From Nonomuraea africana (GTDB taxonomy: Bacteria; Actinomycetota; Actinomycetes; Streptosporangiales; Streptosporangiaceae), in contig NZ_JADBEF010000001.1 of the NCBI RefSeq assembly GCF_014873535.1, positions 2,790,001-2,854,000 on the forward strand: a stretch of 64,000 nucleotides of DNA. The letters run 5' to 3'. Made by a program: the position numbers and the translations under genes. This document shows, one piece after another, positions 15,905 to 23,634 of this stretch. The notes under the pieces were generated by a model. That model did no database searches. It saw nothing but the letters and a program-made list of their open reading frames with translations, and was not told the origin of the DNA. Positions within the stretch are counted from its first letter, which is position 1, and each line of letters begins with the position of its first letter.

Positions 15905-16906
15905 TCATTTCCAGCTGTCCGCCGGTTCCTCAGCCCCGTGGTCGAGGAGCGTGTTGATCATCTCCTGGATCTCGCTCTGCCCGGCCGGGCCGAGGGCGCG
16001 GCCCAGAGCGTCGGCGAGCTTGTCGAAGGGGTCGCTCATCGGCAGGCCGGGCACCTGCTCGGCGAGTTCGGCGACGGTCCACAGGCCGTCCTTGTCGATG
16101 GTCGCGCCGCGCGACCAGCCGTGGTTGACCGCGACCGACCCGCCGCGGACGGAGAGCACCTGCCCGGTGAGCGGGCAGGTGCTGGTGGCCAGATAGGCGG
16201 CGATCGGCGCGCTGGTGGAGGGGTGCAGCGGGTCGAAACGTCCCGGGGACGGCTCCGCGCTCATCCCGGGGACCTCGAGGGTGAGCCGGGTGCGGGCCAT
16301 GGAGGGCGAGATGCAGTTGACGCGGACGCCGTACCGGCCGAGTTCGAGGGCGCCGACGGTGGTCATCGCCGCGACGCCCGCGTTCCCCGCCGCGTAGGAG
16401 GCCTGCGTGGGCAGGGGGTTGAGCAGGCCGGAGCCGGAGGAGGTGTTGATGACGGCCCGGTCGATCCGGTCGCCGGCCTCGAACCGCGCGCGCCAGTGCC
16501 GGGCCGCCCAGCGGGTGACCGCGAAGGTGCCTTTGAGCTTCACGGCGACGACGTCGTCGAAGTCCTCCTCCGACAGGTTCACCATCGCGCGGTTGCGTTC
16601 GATGGTCGCGTTGTTGACCACGACGTGGAGGTCGCCGAAGGCCTGCACGGCCGTGTCCACCATGCGCTGGGCGCCGCGCCAGTCGGCGACGCTGTCGGTG
16701 TTGGCGACTGCCTGGCCGCCGCGGGCGACGATCTCCTTGACCACCGCGTCGGCCACGCCGCCGTCGCCGCCCGTGCCGTCGATGGCGACGCCGGGGTCGT
16801 TGACCACGACCTTCGCGCCCTCGGCCGCGAAGAGCAGGGCCTCCTCTCGCCCGATGCCGCGCCCCGCGCCGGTGATGAGAACGACGCGTCCGTCCAAGCT
16901 GCCCAT
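15905..16906 (-). CDS. SDR-family oxidoreductase (HSD17B4/peroxisomal-MFE-like) with altered active site
   Basis: 333 aa. Rossmann fold with TGAGRGIGR (residues 12-20), NNA at 98-100, VNDPG after beta2 and the long insertion DGTGGDGG typical of the SDR domain of multifunctional enzyme type 2. The active-site Ser lies in INTSSGSG and Tyr171 in QASYAAGNAG, but the Lys of YxxxK is Asn175 (codon AAC at 16382-16384). That Lys normally lowers the Tyr pKa and holds the nicotinamide ribose, so activity may be lost or changed. The C-terminal 60 residues are an extension. Divergent from a TetR gene. Confidence 0.88.
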   Translation of the reverse strand: MGSLDGRVVLITGAGRGIGREEALLFAAEGAKVVVNDPGVAIDGTGGDGGVADAVVKEIVARGGQAVANTDSVADWRGAQRMVDTAVQAFGDLHVVVNNATIERNRAMVNLSEEDFDDVVAVKLKGTFAVTRWAARHWRARFEAGDRIDRAVINTSSGSGLLNPLPTQASYAAGNAGVAAMTTVGALELGRYGVRVNCISPSMARTRLTLEVPGMSAEPSPGRFDPLHPSTSAPIAAYLATSTCPLTGQVLSVRGGSVAVNHGWSRGATIDKDGLWTVAELAEQVPGLPMSDPFDKLADALGRALGPAGQSEIQEMINTLLDHGAEEPADSWK

Positions 16907-16936
16907 GGATGATCACTCCTCAATTCGGTGCACTTG

Positions 16937-16967
16937 ATGAAGTAATACATTGCATGAAGTGATGCAT
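16937..16967. promoter_or_regulatory. TetR operator-like repeats between SDR and tetR genes
   Basis: Direct repeats ATGAAGTAATACAT (16937-16950) and ATGAAGTGATGCAT (16954-16967), 17 bp apart; the second contains TGCAT-N6-ATGCA. A wider inverted pair ATTGCAT/ATGCAAT (about 16949-16977) encloses the second copy. Position between two divergent starts suggests the TetR protein binds here. Confidence 0.55.
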
Positions 16968-16989
16968 GGAATGCAATAGGATGTGGCGC

Positions 16990-17610
16990 ATGACGGGAAG
17001 CGCGCAGAGCGTGGGACTGCGGGAGCGCAAGAAGCGACGCACGCGGCAGGCGCTGGTCGACGCGGCGGTCGGCCTGTTCGAGGAGAAGGGCTACGAGCAC
17101 GTCACGGTGGCTGAGATCGCCGAGGCGGCGGAGGTGTCCACCCGCACGTTCTTCCTGCACTTCCAGGCGAAGGAGGACGTGCTGTTCGCCAACGCCGACG
17201 TGCGGATCGACCTGGCGCTGCGGGCGGTGGCCGAGCGCAGCGCCGAGGAGCGCTTTCCCGACGTCCTCGTGCGGGCGATGGAACAGATGATCGGCAACAG
17301 CTGGGACAGCGATCTGACCAGCGGGCTGGCCGCTCTCCGGGTACGGCTGTCGGCGTCGGCGCCCGCGCTGCAGGCGCGGATGTTGCAGCGGTACGTCGCG
17401 GCCCAGACCGAGCTGGCGCAGGCGCTGCACCGGGCCTATCTGGAGGAGCTGGATCCGGTCACCGCCGCCGCCCTGGTGGGCGCGATGGTCGGCGCGGTGA
17501 GCGCCGCGACGCTGGCCAGCCTCCAGCGTGGCGACCAGCCCGAGGATGTGCGCGACGCGATGCGGCAGGCCATGGAGCTGGTCGCGGGATGCGAAGGCCG
17601 GCCGCGCTGA
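16990..17610 (+). CDS. TetR-family repressor
   Basis: 206 aa from ATG 16990; an earlier ATG at 16966 lies inside the operator-like repeat and is less likely. The N-terminal TetR motif is GLRERKKRRTRQALVDAAVG, then VTVAEIAEAAEVSTRTFFLHF, with 'TRTFFLHFxxKEDVLF' as the recognition helix and following turn. The C-terminal part fits the TetR_C ligand domain used in MftR/AcrR-like proteins (FEEKGYEHVTV start is typical). It probably controls itself and the divergent SDR gene. Confidence 0.9.
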   Translation: MTGSAQSVGLRERKKRRTRQALVDAAVGLFEEKGYEHVTVAEIAEAAEVSTRTFFLHFQAKEDVLFANADVRIDLALRAVAERSAEERFPDVLVRAMEQMIGNSWDSDLTSGLAALRVRLSASAPALQARMLQRYVAAQTELAQALHRAYLEELDPVTAAALVGAMVGAVSAATLASLQRGDQPEDVRDAMRQAMELVAGCEGRPR

Positions 17611-17643
17611 CGAGCGGCCGGCTCAGGGAGAGCGACGGGGCGG

Positions 17644-18837
17644 TTACAGGGCCGAGCCCTTCTTCCACTCCTTGAACGACAGCTGCCAGAAGCCCCAGCC
17701 GTTGTTCCACTCCAGCTTGCGGGTGGTGCCGATGATGTCGACCACGTCGCCGCGCTGCATGGTGTCGTGAAACCACTTGGCCTGGTCGGGGCGGGAGTTG
17801 ATGCAACCGTGGCTGACGTTCTGCCGGCCCTGCGCCCACACGTTGTTCTTGGCGTGGACGTACTCACCCGAGTTGGAGATGCGCACGGCGTGGTTGATCA
17901 TCACGTCGTAGTAGCCGGGGTCGCCCTTCTTGCGGCCGGGGGAGATCATCCGGACCGGGTTGGCGCGCTCCATTGTGAGGTGGACGCCCGAGGTGGTGGT
18001 GTACTCCCGCGTGGTGGCCATGCCCGCGCTGATGCGCATGGTCTTGACCTTCTTACCGTCGCGGTAGACGTACATCATGTGCGTCTTGGTGTTGATCTTG
18101 CTGATCTGCTTGGCGCCGATCTTGATGGTCGTCGTGTAGTCCTTCACGCCGTACATGTCCTTGCCGCCCTGCACGCCGTTGAGGCGGGCGGTCAGCTTGA
18201 CGTCCTGGTGGGCGGGCCAGTACTTCGCGGTGCGGTAGATGACGGTCTTGTCGTTGATCCATCGCCACGCGCCCTCGACCGGCTTCTCGGCCTCGACCTC
18301 GAGCGCCCCCTCGACGGCCTCCTTGTCGGCGACCGGGTTGTTGAAGGTGACGATGATCGGCGCCCCCACGCCGACCTTCTCACCCTTCTGGTTCGGGGTG
18401 ACGTCGGCGACCTCGAGCTCGACCTCGGGCTTGAGGGTCTTGAAGCTCGCCGCGGCGGTGGTCGACCCGGCCTTGGCCGAGACGCTGTAGCTGCTGGTCG
18501 GCTTCAGCGGGTCCTTGGAGACCCACTTGGTCTTGTCGGCGTTGAAGGAGCCCTCGAGCTGCTTGCCACCGCCTTCGACGACCACCTCGTCCAGCGCGCC
18601 GCCCGAGGCGGTGACCACGACCTTCTTGTTCGGCTTCACCTTCGAGCTGCCCTCGGCGGGGCTGATCTTGATGGCGGGGGCGGGCGAGGCCGACGCCGAG
18701 GCCGTCCCCGATCCTCCAGCCGCGGCGGGGCCGCCCGTGGCGGCCGAGCCGCTCGAGCACGACGCCGTCAGCGCGGCGGCCACAATGACCGCGGCTCCGG
18801 CGACCGGCCTCCTCCAAGCTGGCGTAACACTCAACAC
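17644..18837 (-). CDS. L,D-transpeptidase lipoprotein (mycobacterial LdtMt2 type)
   Basis: 397 aa from GTG 18837, chosen because GGGGGAGAG precedes it; the frame opens 10 codons earlier. A signal peptide with lipobox LTASC (Cys near residue 27) anchors it in the membrane. A Ser/Ala/Gly-rich linker is followed by two Ig-like domains (about 55-130 and 140-240) and a YkuD catalytic domain ending in NVSHGCINSRPDQAKWF, where Cys is the nucleophile (about residues 338-354) and an upstream His lies in INHAVRISNSGEYVHA. It makes 3-3 cross-links in peptidoglycan and is a target of carbapenems. Monocistronic; 100 bp gap from recD2. Confidence 0.95.
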   Translation of the reverse strand: MLSVTPAWRRPVAGAAVIVAAALTASCSSGSAATGGPAAAGGSGTASASASPAPAIKISPAEGSSKVKPNKKVVVTASGGALDEVVVEGGGKQLEGSFNADKTKWVSKDPLKPTSSYSVSAKAGSTTAAASFKTLKPEVELEVADVTPNQKGEKVGVGAPIIVTFNNPVADKEAVEGALEVEAEKPVEGAWRWINDKTVIYRTAKYWPAHQDVKLTARLNGVQGGKDMYGVKDYTTTIKIGAKQISKINTKTHMMYVYRDGKKVKTMRISAGMATTREYTTTSGVHLTMERANPVRMISPGRKKGDPGYYDVMINHAVRISNSGEYVHAKNNVWAQGRQNVSHGCINSRPDQAKWFHDTMQRGDVVDIIGTTRKLEWNNGWGFWQLSFKEWKKGSAL

Positions 18838-18903
18838 AGATCTCTCCCCCAGAGCAGCAAAGCGCACCCAAAAACCTTAATGGTCATACCTGTTAGATGC
18901 CGA

Positions 18904-18909
18904 ATCATA
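18904..18909 (-). promoter_or_regulatory. Possible -10 element for the L,D-transpeptidase gene
   Basis: On the minus strand TATGAT, 67 nt before the GTG start, with a weak -35 (CTGATT) 17 nt further upstream. Position is reasonable for a primary promoter but the -35 match is poor. Confidence 0.3.
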
Positions 18910-18943
18910 TGGGAGAGTTCGGTAACAATCAGGACACCGAAGG

Positions 18944-18961
18944 CTGTCAACCAGTTGACAG
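18944..18961. repeat. Inverted repeat over the recD2 stop codon
   Basis: CTGTCAAC-CA-GTTGACAG, perfect 8-bp arms with a 2-bp centre. The loop is too short for a good terminator; an operator for the downstream L,D-transpeptidase gene is possible but it lies 107 bp from that start. Confidence 0.35.
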
Positions 18962-21151
18962 GCGGTGAGTCAGGCCTGTGTGCCTGCGGCCCGCGCCCTT
19001 GGTGCGGATGGCCTGAGCCAGTGCGCGGCGCGAGCCGACGATCACCACCAGCCGTTTCGCCCTGGTGATCGCGGTGTAGAGCAGGTTGCGCTGGAGCATC
19101 ATCCACGCGCTGGTGGCCAGCGGGATGACCACCGCCGGGTACTCGCTGCCCTGGGAGCGGTGGATGGAGACGGCGTAGGCGTGGGCCAGCTCGTCCAGCT
19201 CGTCGAAGGAGTAGTCGACGCTCTCCTCCTCGTCGGTCAGGACGGTCAGCTTGTGCTCGTCGGGCCGGATGTCGGTGACCACCCCGACGGTGCCGTTGAA
19301 GACCCCTGCCGCGCCCTTGTCGTAGTTGTTGCGCAGCTGGGTGACTTTGTCGCCGATCCTGAAGACGCGCCCGCCGTAACGCCGCTCGGGCATCCCCTCG
19401 CGCGCGGGGGTCAGCGCCTCCTGCAGGGCCAGGTTGAGCGCGCCCGCGCCCGCCGCGCCCCTGTGCATGGGTGCCAGCACCTGCACGTCGCGGCGGGGGT
19501 TGAGGCCGAACTTCCTGGCGATACGGCGGGCGACCACGTCCACGGTGAGCGTGGCGATCTCCTCGGGCTCCTCGCAGGGGAACAGGAAGAAGTCCTTCAT
19601 GCCCTCCAGGACGGGATGGCGGCCGGTGTTGACCCGGTGGGCGTTGACCACCACGCCCGACTCCTGCGCCTGGCGGAAGATCTGCGTCAGCCGTACCCGG
19701 GGGATGTCGTCGGCGGCCAGCAGGTCCTTGAGCACCTCACCCGCGCCGACCGAGGGCAGCTGGTCGACGTCGCCGACCAGCAGCAGGTGGGCGCCGGGGG
19801 CGATGGCCTTGACCAGCTTGTTGGCCAGCAGCAGGTCGAGCATGGAGGCCTCGTCGACCACGACCAGGTCGGCCTCGAGCGGGTTGTCGCGGTCGAAGGT
19901 GGCCTCGCCGCCCGGGCGCAGCTGCAGCAGGCGGTGCACGGTGGTGGCCTCGTGGCCGGTCAGCTCGGCCAGGCGCTTGGCGGCCCGGCCGGTCGGGGCG
20001 GCCAGGATGACCTTGGCCTTCCTGGCGCGGGCCAGCAGCACGATGGACCTGACGGTGAACGACTTGCCGCAGCCCGGACCGCCGGTCAGCACGGCGACCT
20101 TCTCGGTGAGGGCCAGGCGGACGGCCTGACGCTGCTCGGCGGCCAGTTCGGCGCCGGTCTGGCCGTGCAGCCACTGCTCGGCCCTGACCCAGTCGACGTC
20201 GGCGAAGCCCTTCAGCCGGTCGCGGCCGGTGCGCAGCAGCGTGAGCAGGCTGCCGGCCAGCGACAGCTCGGCGCGGTGGAAGGGCACCAGGTAGATCGCG
20301 GGCACCACGTTGTCGCCCGCGGGGATGTCCTCGCGCACCACGCCCTCCTCGGCGACGAGCTCCTCCAGGCAGCTCTTCACCAGCTCGGGCGGCACCTCGA
20401 GGATCTTGACGGCGTCGCCGACGAGGTTGGGGGCGGGCAGGTAGCAGTGGCCGTCGTCGGCGGCCTGCGACAGGGTGTAGCGCAGGCCGGCCTTGACGCG
20501 TTCGGGGCTGTCGTGCGGGATGCCGACCGCCTGGGCGATGGTGTCGGCGGTCTTGAAACCGATGCCCCACACCTCGTCGGCCAGCTTGTACGGCTGGCCG
20601 CGCACGACCGAGATCGACGCCTCGCCGTACTGCTTGAAGATGCGCACCGCGATCGAGGTGGACACGCCCACGCCCTGCAGGAAGATCATGACCTCTTTGA
20701 TGATCTTCTGCTCTTCCCAGGCGACGGCGATCAGCTTGGTCCGTTTGGGACCCAGGCCCGGCACCTCGACCAGGCGTTCGGGACTGCTCTCGATGACGTC
20801 GAGGGTGTCGGTGCCGAAGTGGTCGACGATGCGCTCGGCCATCTTGGGGCCGATGCCCTTGATCAGGCCGGAGCCCAGATACCGGCGGATGCCCTGGACG
20901 GTGGCGGGCAGCACGGTGGCGTAGGACCAGACCTCGAACTGCCGGCCGTAGCGGGGGTGGGAGGTCCAGCGACCGGTCAGCCGCAGCGACTCGCCGACCT
21001 GCGCGCCCAGCAGCGGACCCACCACGGTGAGCAGCTCGGCGCCGGAACGCTCGGTGGCGACGCGGGCGATGGTGTAGCCGCTCTCCTCGTTGGCGTAGGT
21101 GATCCGCTCGAGCACCGCCTCCAGCACGCTGCCGTTCTCCACGCCGACCAT
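18947..21151 (-). CDS. recD2: RecD-like SF1B DNA helicase (RecD2)
   Basis: 734 aa, the usual size of the RecBC-independent RecD2 type. The N-terminal ~340 residues hold the OB-like domain and tandem helix-hairpin-helix pieces (GLIKGIGPKMAERIV, VEVPGLGPKRTKLI, EVWGIGFKTADTIA). Helicase core: Q340, Walker A GGPGCGKS (357-364), Walker B VVDEASMLD, motif III LLVGDVDQLPSVGAGEVL, RLTQIFRQ, and the C-terminal SIHRSQGSEYP with YTAITRAKRLV. It is a 5'-3' helicase used in DNA repair or recombination. Opposite-strand frames of similar length here are shadows. An 18-bp inverted repeat covers its stop codon. Confidence 0.95.
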   Translation of the reverse strand: MVGVENGSVLEAVLERITYANEESGYTIARVATERSGAELLTVVGPLLGAQVGESLRLTGRWTSHPRYGRQFEVWSYATVLPATVQGIRRYLGSGLIKGIGPKMAERIVDHFGTDTLDVIESSPERLVEVPGLGPKRTKLIAVAWEEQKIIKEVMIFLQGVGVSTSIAVRIFKQYGEASISVVRGQPYKLADEVWGIGFKTADTIAQAVGIPHDSPERVKAGLRYTLSQAADDGHCYLPAPNLVGDAVKILEVPPELVKSCLEELVAEEGVVREDIPAGDNVVPAIYLVPFHRAELSLAGSLLTLLRTGRDRLKGFADVDWVRAEQWLHGQTGAELAAEQRQAVRLALTEKVAVLTGGPGCGKSFTVRSIVLLARARKAKVILAAPTGRAAKRLAELTGHEATTVHRLLQLRPGGEATFDRDNPLEADLVVVDEASMLDLLLANKLVKAIAPGAHLLLVGDVDQLPSVGAGEVLKDLLAADDIPRVRLTQIFRQAQESGVVVNAHRVNTGRHPVLEGMKDFFLFPCEEPEEIATLTVDVVARRIARKFGLNPRRDVQVLAPMHRGAAGAGALNLALQEALTPAREGMPERRYGGRVFRIGDKVTQLRNNYDKGAAGVFNGTVGVVTDIRPDEHKLTVLTDEEESVDYSFDELDELAHAYAVSIHRSQGSEYPAVVIPLATSAWMMLQRNLLYTAITRAKRLVVIVGSRRALAQAIRTKGAGRRHTGLTHRLSTG

Positions 21152-21204
21152 CCTAAAGGCGATCTTTTCGGCGTCCCACGTGTCTCTCGATACCCTTCGG
21201 CGTT

Positions 21205-22536
21205 ATGAGTGAAGTGGGTGAGTCCACCGCCAGGGCGCTGCTGCGCCGGCTGGCCGTGGAGCAGAGTGAGTCCAGGGTGCCGTCGCTGACGGCGGCGATC
21301 GTCCGCGACGGCCAGGTGGCGTGGTTCGGCGGCAGAGGCAAGGTAGGCGAGGGCGAGCCCACCCGCGACACGCAGTACCGCCTCGGCTCGATCACCAAGA
21401 GCATGGTCGCCGTCGTCGTCATGCGGCTGCGCGACGAGGGCCTCGTCGACCTGCTCGACCCGATCGGCAAGCACGTCGAGGGCACCCCCTTCGAGCAGGT
21501 GACGATCGCGCAGCTGCTCTCGCACACCGGCGGGCTGACGGCCGAGCCGCCGACCGAGTGGTGGGAGCGCACGCCGGGGCTGCCGATGGAGGACCTCCTG
21601 GGGCGGCTGGGGCCGGACAGCTCCAGGCACCGGCCGGGACGCCGCTTCCACTACTCCAACCTCGGCTTCGGGCTGCTGGGCGAGCTGGTGGCGCGCCATC
21701 GCGGCATGCCGTGGCTCGAGGCGGTCCGGCGGGAGGTCCTCGAGCCGCTCGGGATGAACGACACCACCGCCAGGCCGCGCGCGCCGCACGCGACCGGCTA
21801 CGCGGTGCACCCGTTCGCCGACGTGCTGCTGGCCGAGCCCGAGCACGACGCCGCCTCGATGGCGCCCGCGGGCCAGCTGTGGTCCACGCCCGCCGACCTG
21901 GCCCGATGGGCGATCTTCCTGGCCGGCTCCAGCGACGGGGTGCTCGAGGAGTCGACGCTGGCCGAGATGCGTGAGCCCGCCACCGTCGCCGACGACGACG
22001 CCTGGAGCGCCGGCTACGGCCTGGGCCTGCAGCTGCTGCGCCACGCCGGACGCCGCCTGGCCGGCCACACCGGATCGATGCCGGGCTTCCTGGCCACCGT
22101 CTGGGCCGACCCCGCCGAGCGGGTCGGCGTGCTGTTCATGGCCAACACCACCGCGGGGGTGCGCGGCACGCTGATGACCGACCTGCTGGCCATCCTGGCC
22201 GAGCACGAACCGCGCCTGCCCGAACCGTGGCAGCCGGTCGCGGCCGACCCCGACCTGCTGGCCCTGACCGGGCTGTGGCACTGGGGGCCGACGCCGTACC
22301 TGCTGAGGCTGCTGCCCGAGCGGGGCCTGTCGCTCACGCCCGTGCGCGGCACCGGCCGCGCCTCCCGCTTCGTGGCCCAGCCCGACGGCACGTGGCTGGG
22401 GCTCGATGGCTACTATGCCGGGGAGGTGCTGAGGGCAGGCGACGGCTACCTCGATCTGAACACCTTCATCTTCACCCGCGAACCCTATGACCAGGCCGCG
22501 CCGATTCCCGGCGGGCCCGGAGACTGGACGGCATGA
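21205..22536 (+). CDS. Serine hydrolase, class C beta-lactamase/DD-peptidase fold
   Basis: 443 aa without signal peptide. SxxK motif in GSITKSM (Ser62, Lys65), the YxN motif in FHYSNLGFG (Tyr near 150), and the HTG triad equivalent of KTG in GHTGSMPGF (near 290). The block LLSHTGGLT is also typical. The C-terminal 110 residues form a small beta domain (FVAQPDGTWLGLDGYY) found in this group. It may hydrolyse esters or D-peptides; no proof of beta-lactamase activity. Divergent from recD2 with 53 bp between starts. Confidence 0.9.
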   Translation: MSEVGESTARALLRRLAVEQSESRVPSLTAAIVRDGQVAWFGGRGKVGEGEPTRDTQYRLGSITKSMVAVVVMRLRDEGLVDLLDPIGKHVEGTPFEQVTIAQLLSHTGGLTAEPPTEWWERTPGLPMEDLLGRLGPDSSRHRPGRRFHYSNLGFGLLGELVARHRGMPWLEAVRREVLEPLGMNDTTARPRAPHATGYAVHPFADVLLAEPEHDAASMAPAGQLWSTPADLARWAIFLAGSSDGVLEESTLAEMREPATVADDDAWSAGYGLGLQLLRHAGRRLAGHTGSMPGFLATVWADPAERVGVLFMANTTAGVRGTLMTDLLAILAEHEPRLPEPWQPVAADPDLLALTGLWHWGPTPYLLRLLPERGLSLTPVRGTGRASRFVAQPDGTWLGLDGYYAGEVLRAGDGYLDLNTFIFTREPYDQAAPIPGGPGDWTA

Positions 22537-22598
22537 CCGTCAGCTGAAGGCGGGGCTCGGCTGATATCTACAAGACCCCAGCTCGAAGCGGGTGCAGG

Positions 22599-23471
22599 AT
22601 GGCTGCCATGGATATCGACAAGGTTGACTCGTTCATGGCCGGCCACGCGCGTCTACTGGACCGGCGCCGCTTCGAGCTGATGATGGGCCGCGGGGGCCGG
22701 GCCGCCACGCTGGCCGCGCTCGAGGGCTACCGCAACGCCGACGGCGGCTACGGCTGGGGTCTGGAGCCCGACCTGCGCTCGCCCGAGAGCCAGCCGGGCG
22801 CCGCGTTGCACGCCTTCGAGGTGTTCGAGGTGGCACCGAGCCCGCGCGCGGCCGAGCTGTGCGACTGGCTGCAGACGGTGACGCTGCCCGACGGCGGCCT
22901 GCCGTTCGCGCTGCCGCTGACGGTCACCGAGGCGACCGCGCCGTGGTGGCAGGGCGCGGATCCCTCGGTGTCGTCGCTGCAGATCACCGCGGTGACGACG
23001 GCGGCGGCCTGGCGCGTGGCCGCCCACGACGCCGCCGTCGCCGCGCACCCGTGGCTGGCGCGGGCGACCGGCTACTGCCTGGAGGCCATCGCCGGGCTCA
23101 AGGAGCGGCCGCACGCCTACGTCCTGGCCTTCGCGGTGCGCTTCCTCGACACCCAGCCCGGCGCGTCGGACCTGCTCGACCGGCTGCGCGAGTTCGTGCC
23201 GCCCCACGGGGAACTGCACGTGGAGGGCGGCACCGAGCACGAGATGCTGCGCCCGCTGGACTTCTCCCCCGCCCCCGGCCTGCCCTCGCGGGAGCTGTTC
23301 ACGCCCGAGTCGGTGGCCGCGGACCTCGACCGGCTGGAGAGCCTGCAGGAGGCGGACGGCGGGTGGACGGTCGACTACGCGACGATCTCCCCGGCGGGGG
23401 CGCTGGACTGGCGCGGCGCCACCACCGTCAACGCCCTGGAGATCCTGCGCCGCAACGGCAGGCTCGGCTAG
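22599..23471 (+). CDS. Alpha/alpha-toroid protein, squalene-cyclase/prenyltransferase-like repeats
   Basis: 290 aa. Repeats of the QW/PFTB type: GYRNADGGYGWGLEPDL (residues ~42-58), DWLQTVTLPDGGLPFAL (~88-104) and DRLESLQEADGGWTVDY (~247-263), each a helix pair with DGG-x-W/F. This is half the length of a squalene-hopene cyclase and lacks the DxDD acid motif, so it is not a full triterpene cyclase. It is a single alpha-toroid domain of unknown activity. Start ATG 22599 or 22608. Same strand as and 62 bp after the serine hydrolase, possibly co-transcribed. Confidence 0.75.
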   Translation: MAAMDIDKVDSFMAGHARLLDRRRFELMMGRGGRAATLAALEGYRNADGGYGWGLEPDLRSPESQPGAALHAFEVFEVAPSPRAAELCDWLQTVTLPDGGLPFALPLTVTEATAPWWQGADPSVSSLQITAVTTAAAWRVAAHDAAVAAHPWLARATGYCLEAIAGLKERPHAYVLAFAVRFLDTQPGASDLLDRLREFVPPHGELHVEGGTEHEMLRPLDFSPAPGLPSRELFTPESVAADLDRLESLQEADGGWTVDYATISPAGALDWRGATTVNALEILRRNGRLG

Positions 23472-23634
23472 GCCCCTTCCTCGGCGGCGGGTGCGACACA
23501 CCGTGACCACCGTGCGCGGCGTCCTGCGGGACGGCCCCGCGGCGGGATGACCCTGCAAGCCGGCTGAAAGGGACTCATAACCATTAGGGGCTAGAAAAGG
23601 CACGAACCGCCCACCAGGGATGGAGTTGCCTCTA

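Noticed and set aside
18965..21208. Open frame of 747 codons on the + strand opposite recD2
   Set aside because: It is the antisense of a well-defined helicase, rich in Val/Gly/Asp/Gln/His typical of a GC-rich shadow frame, and contains no domain.
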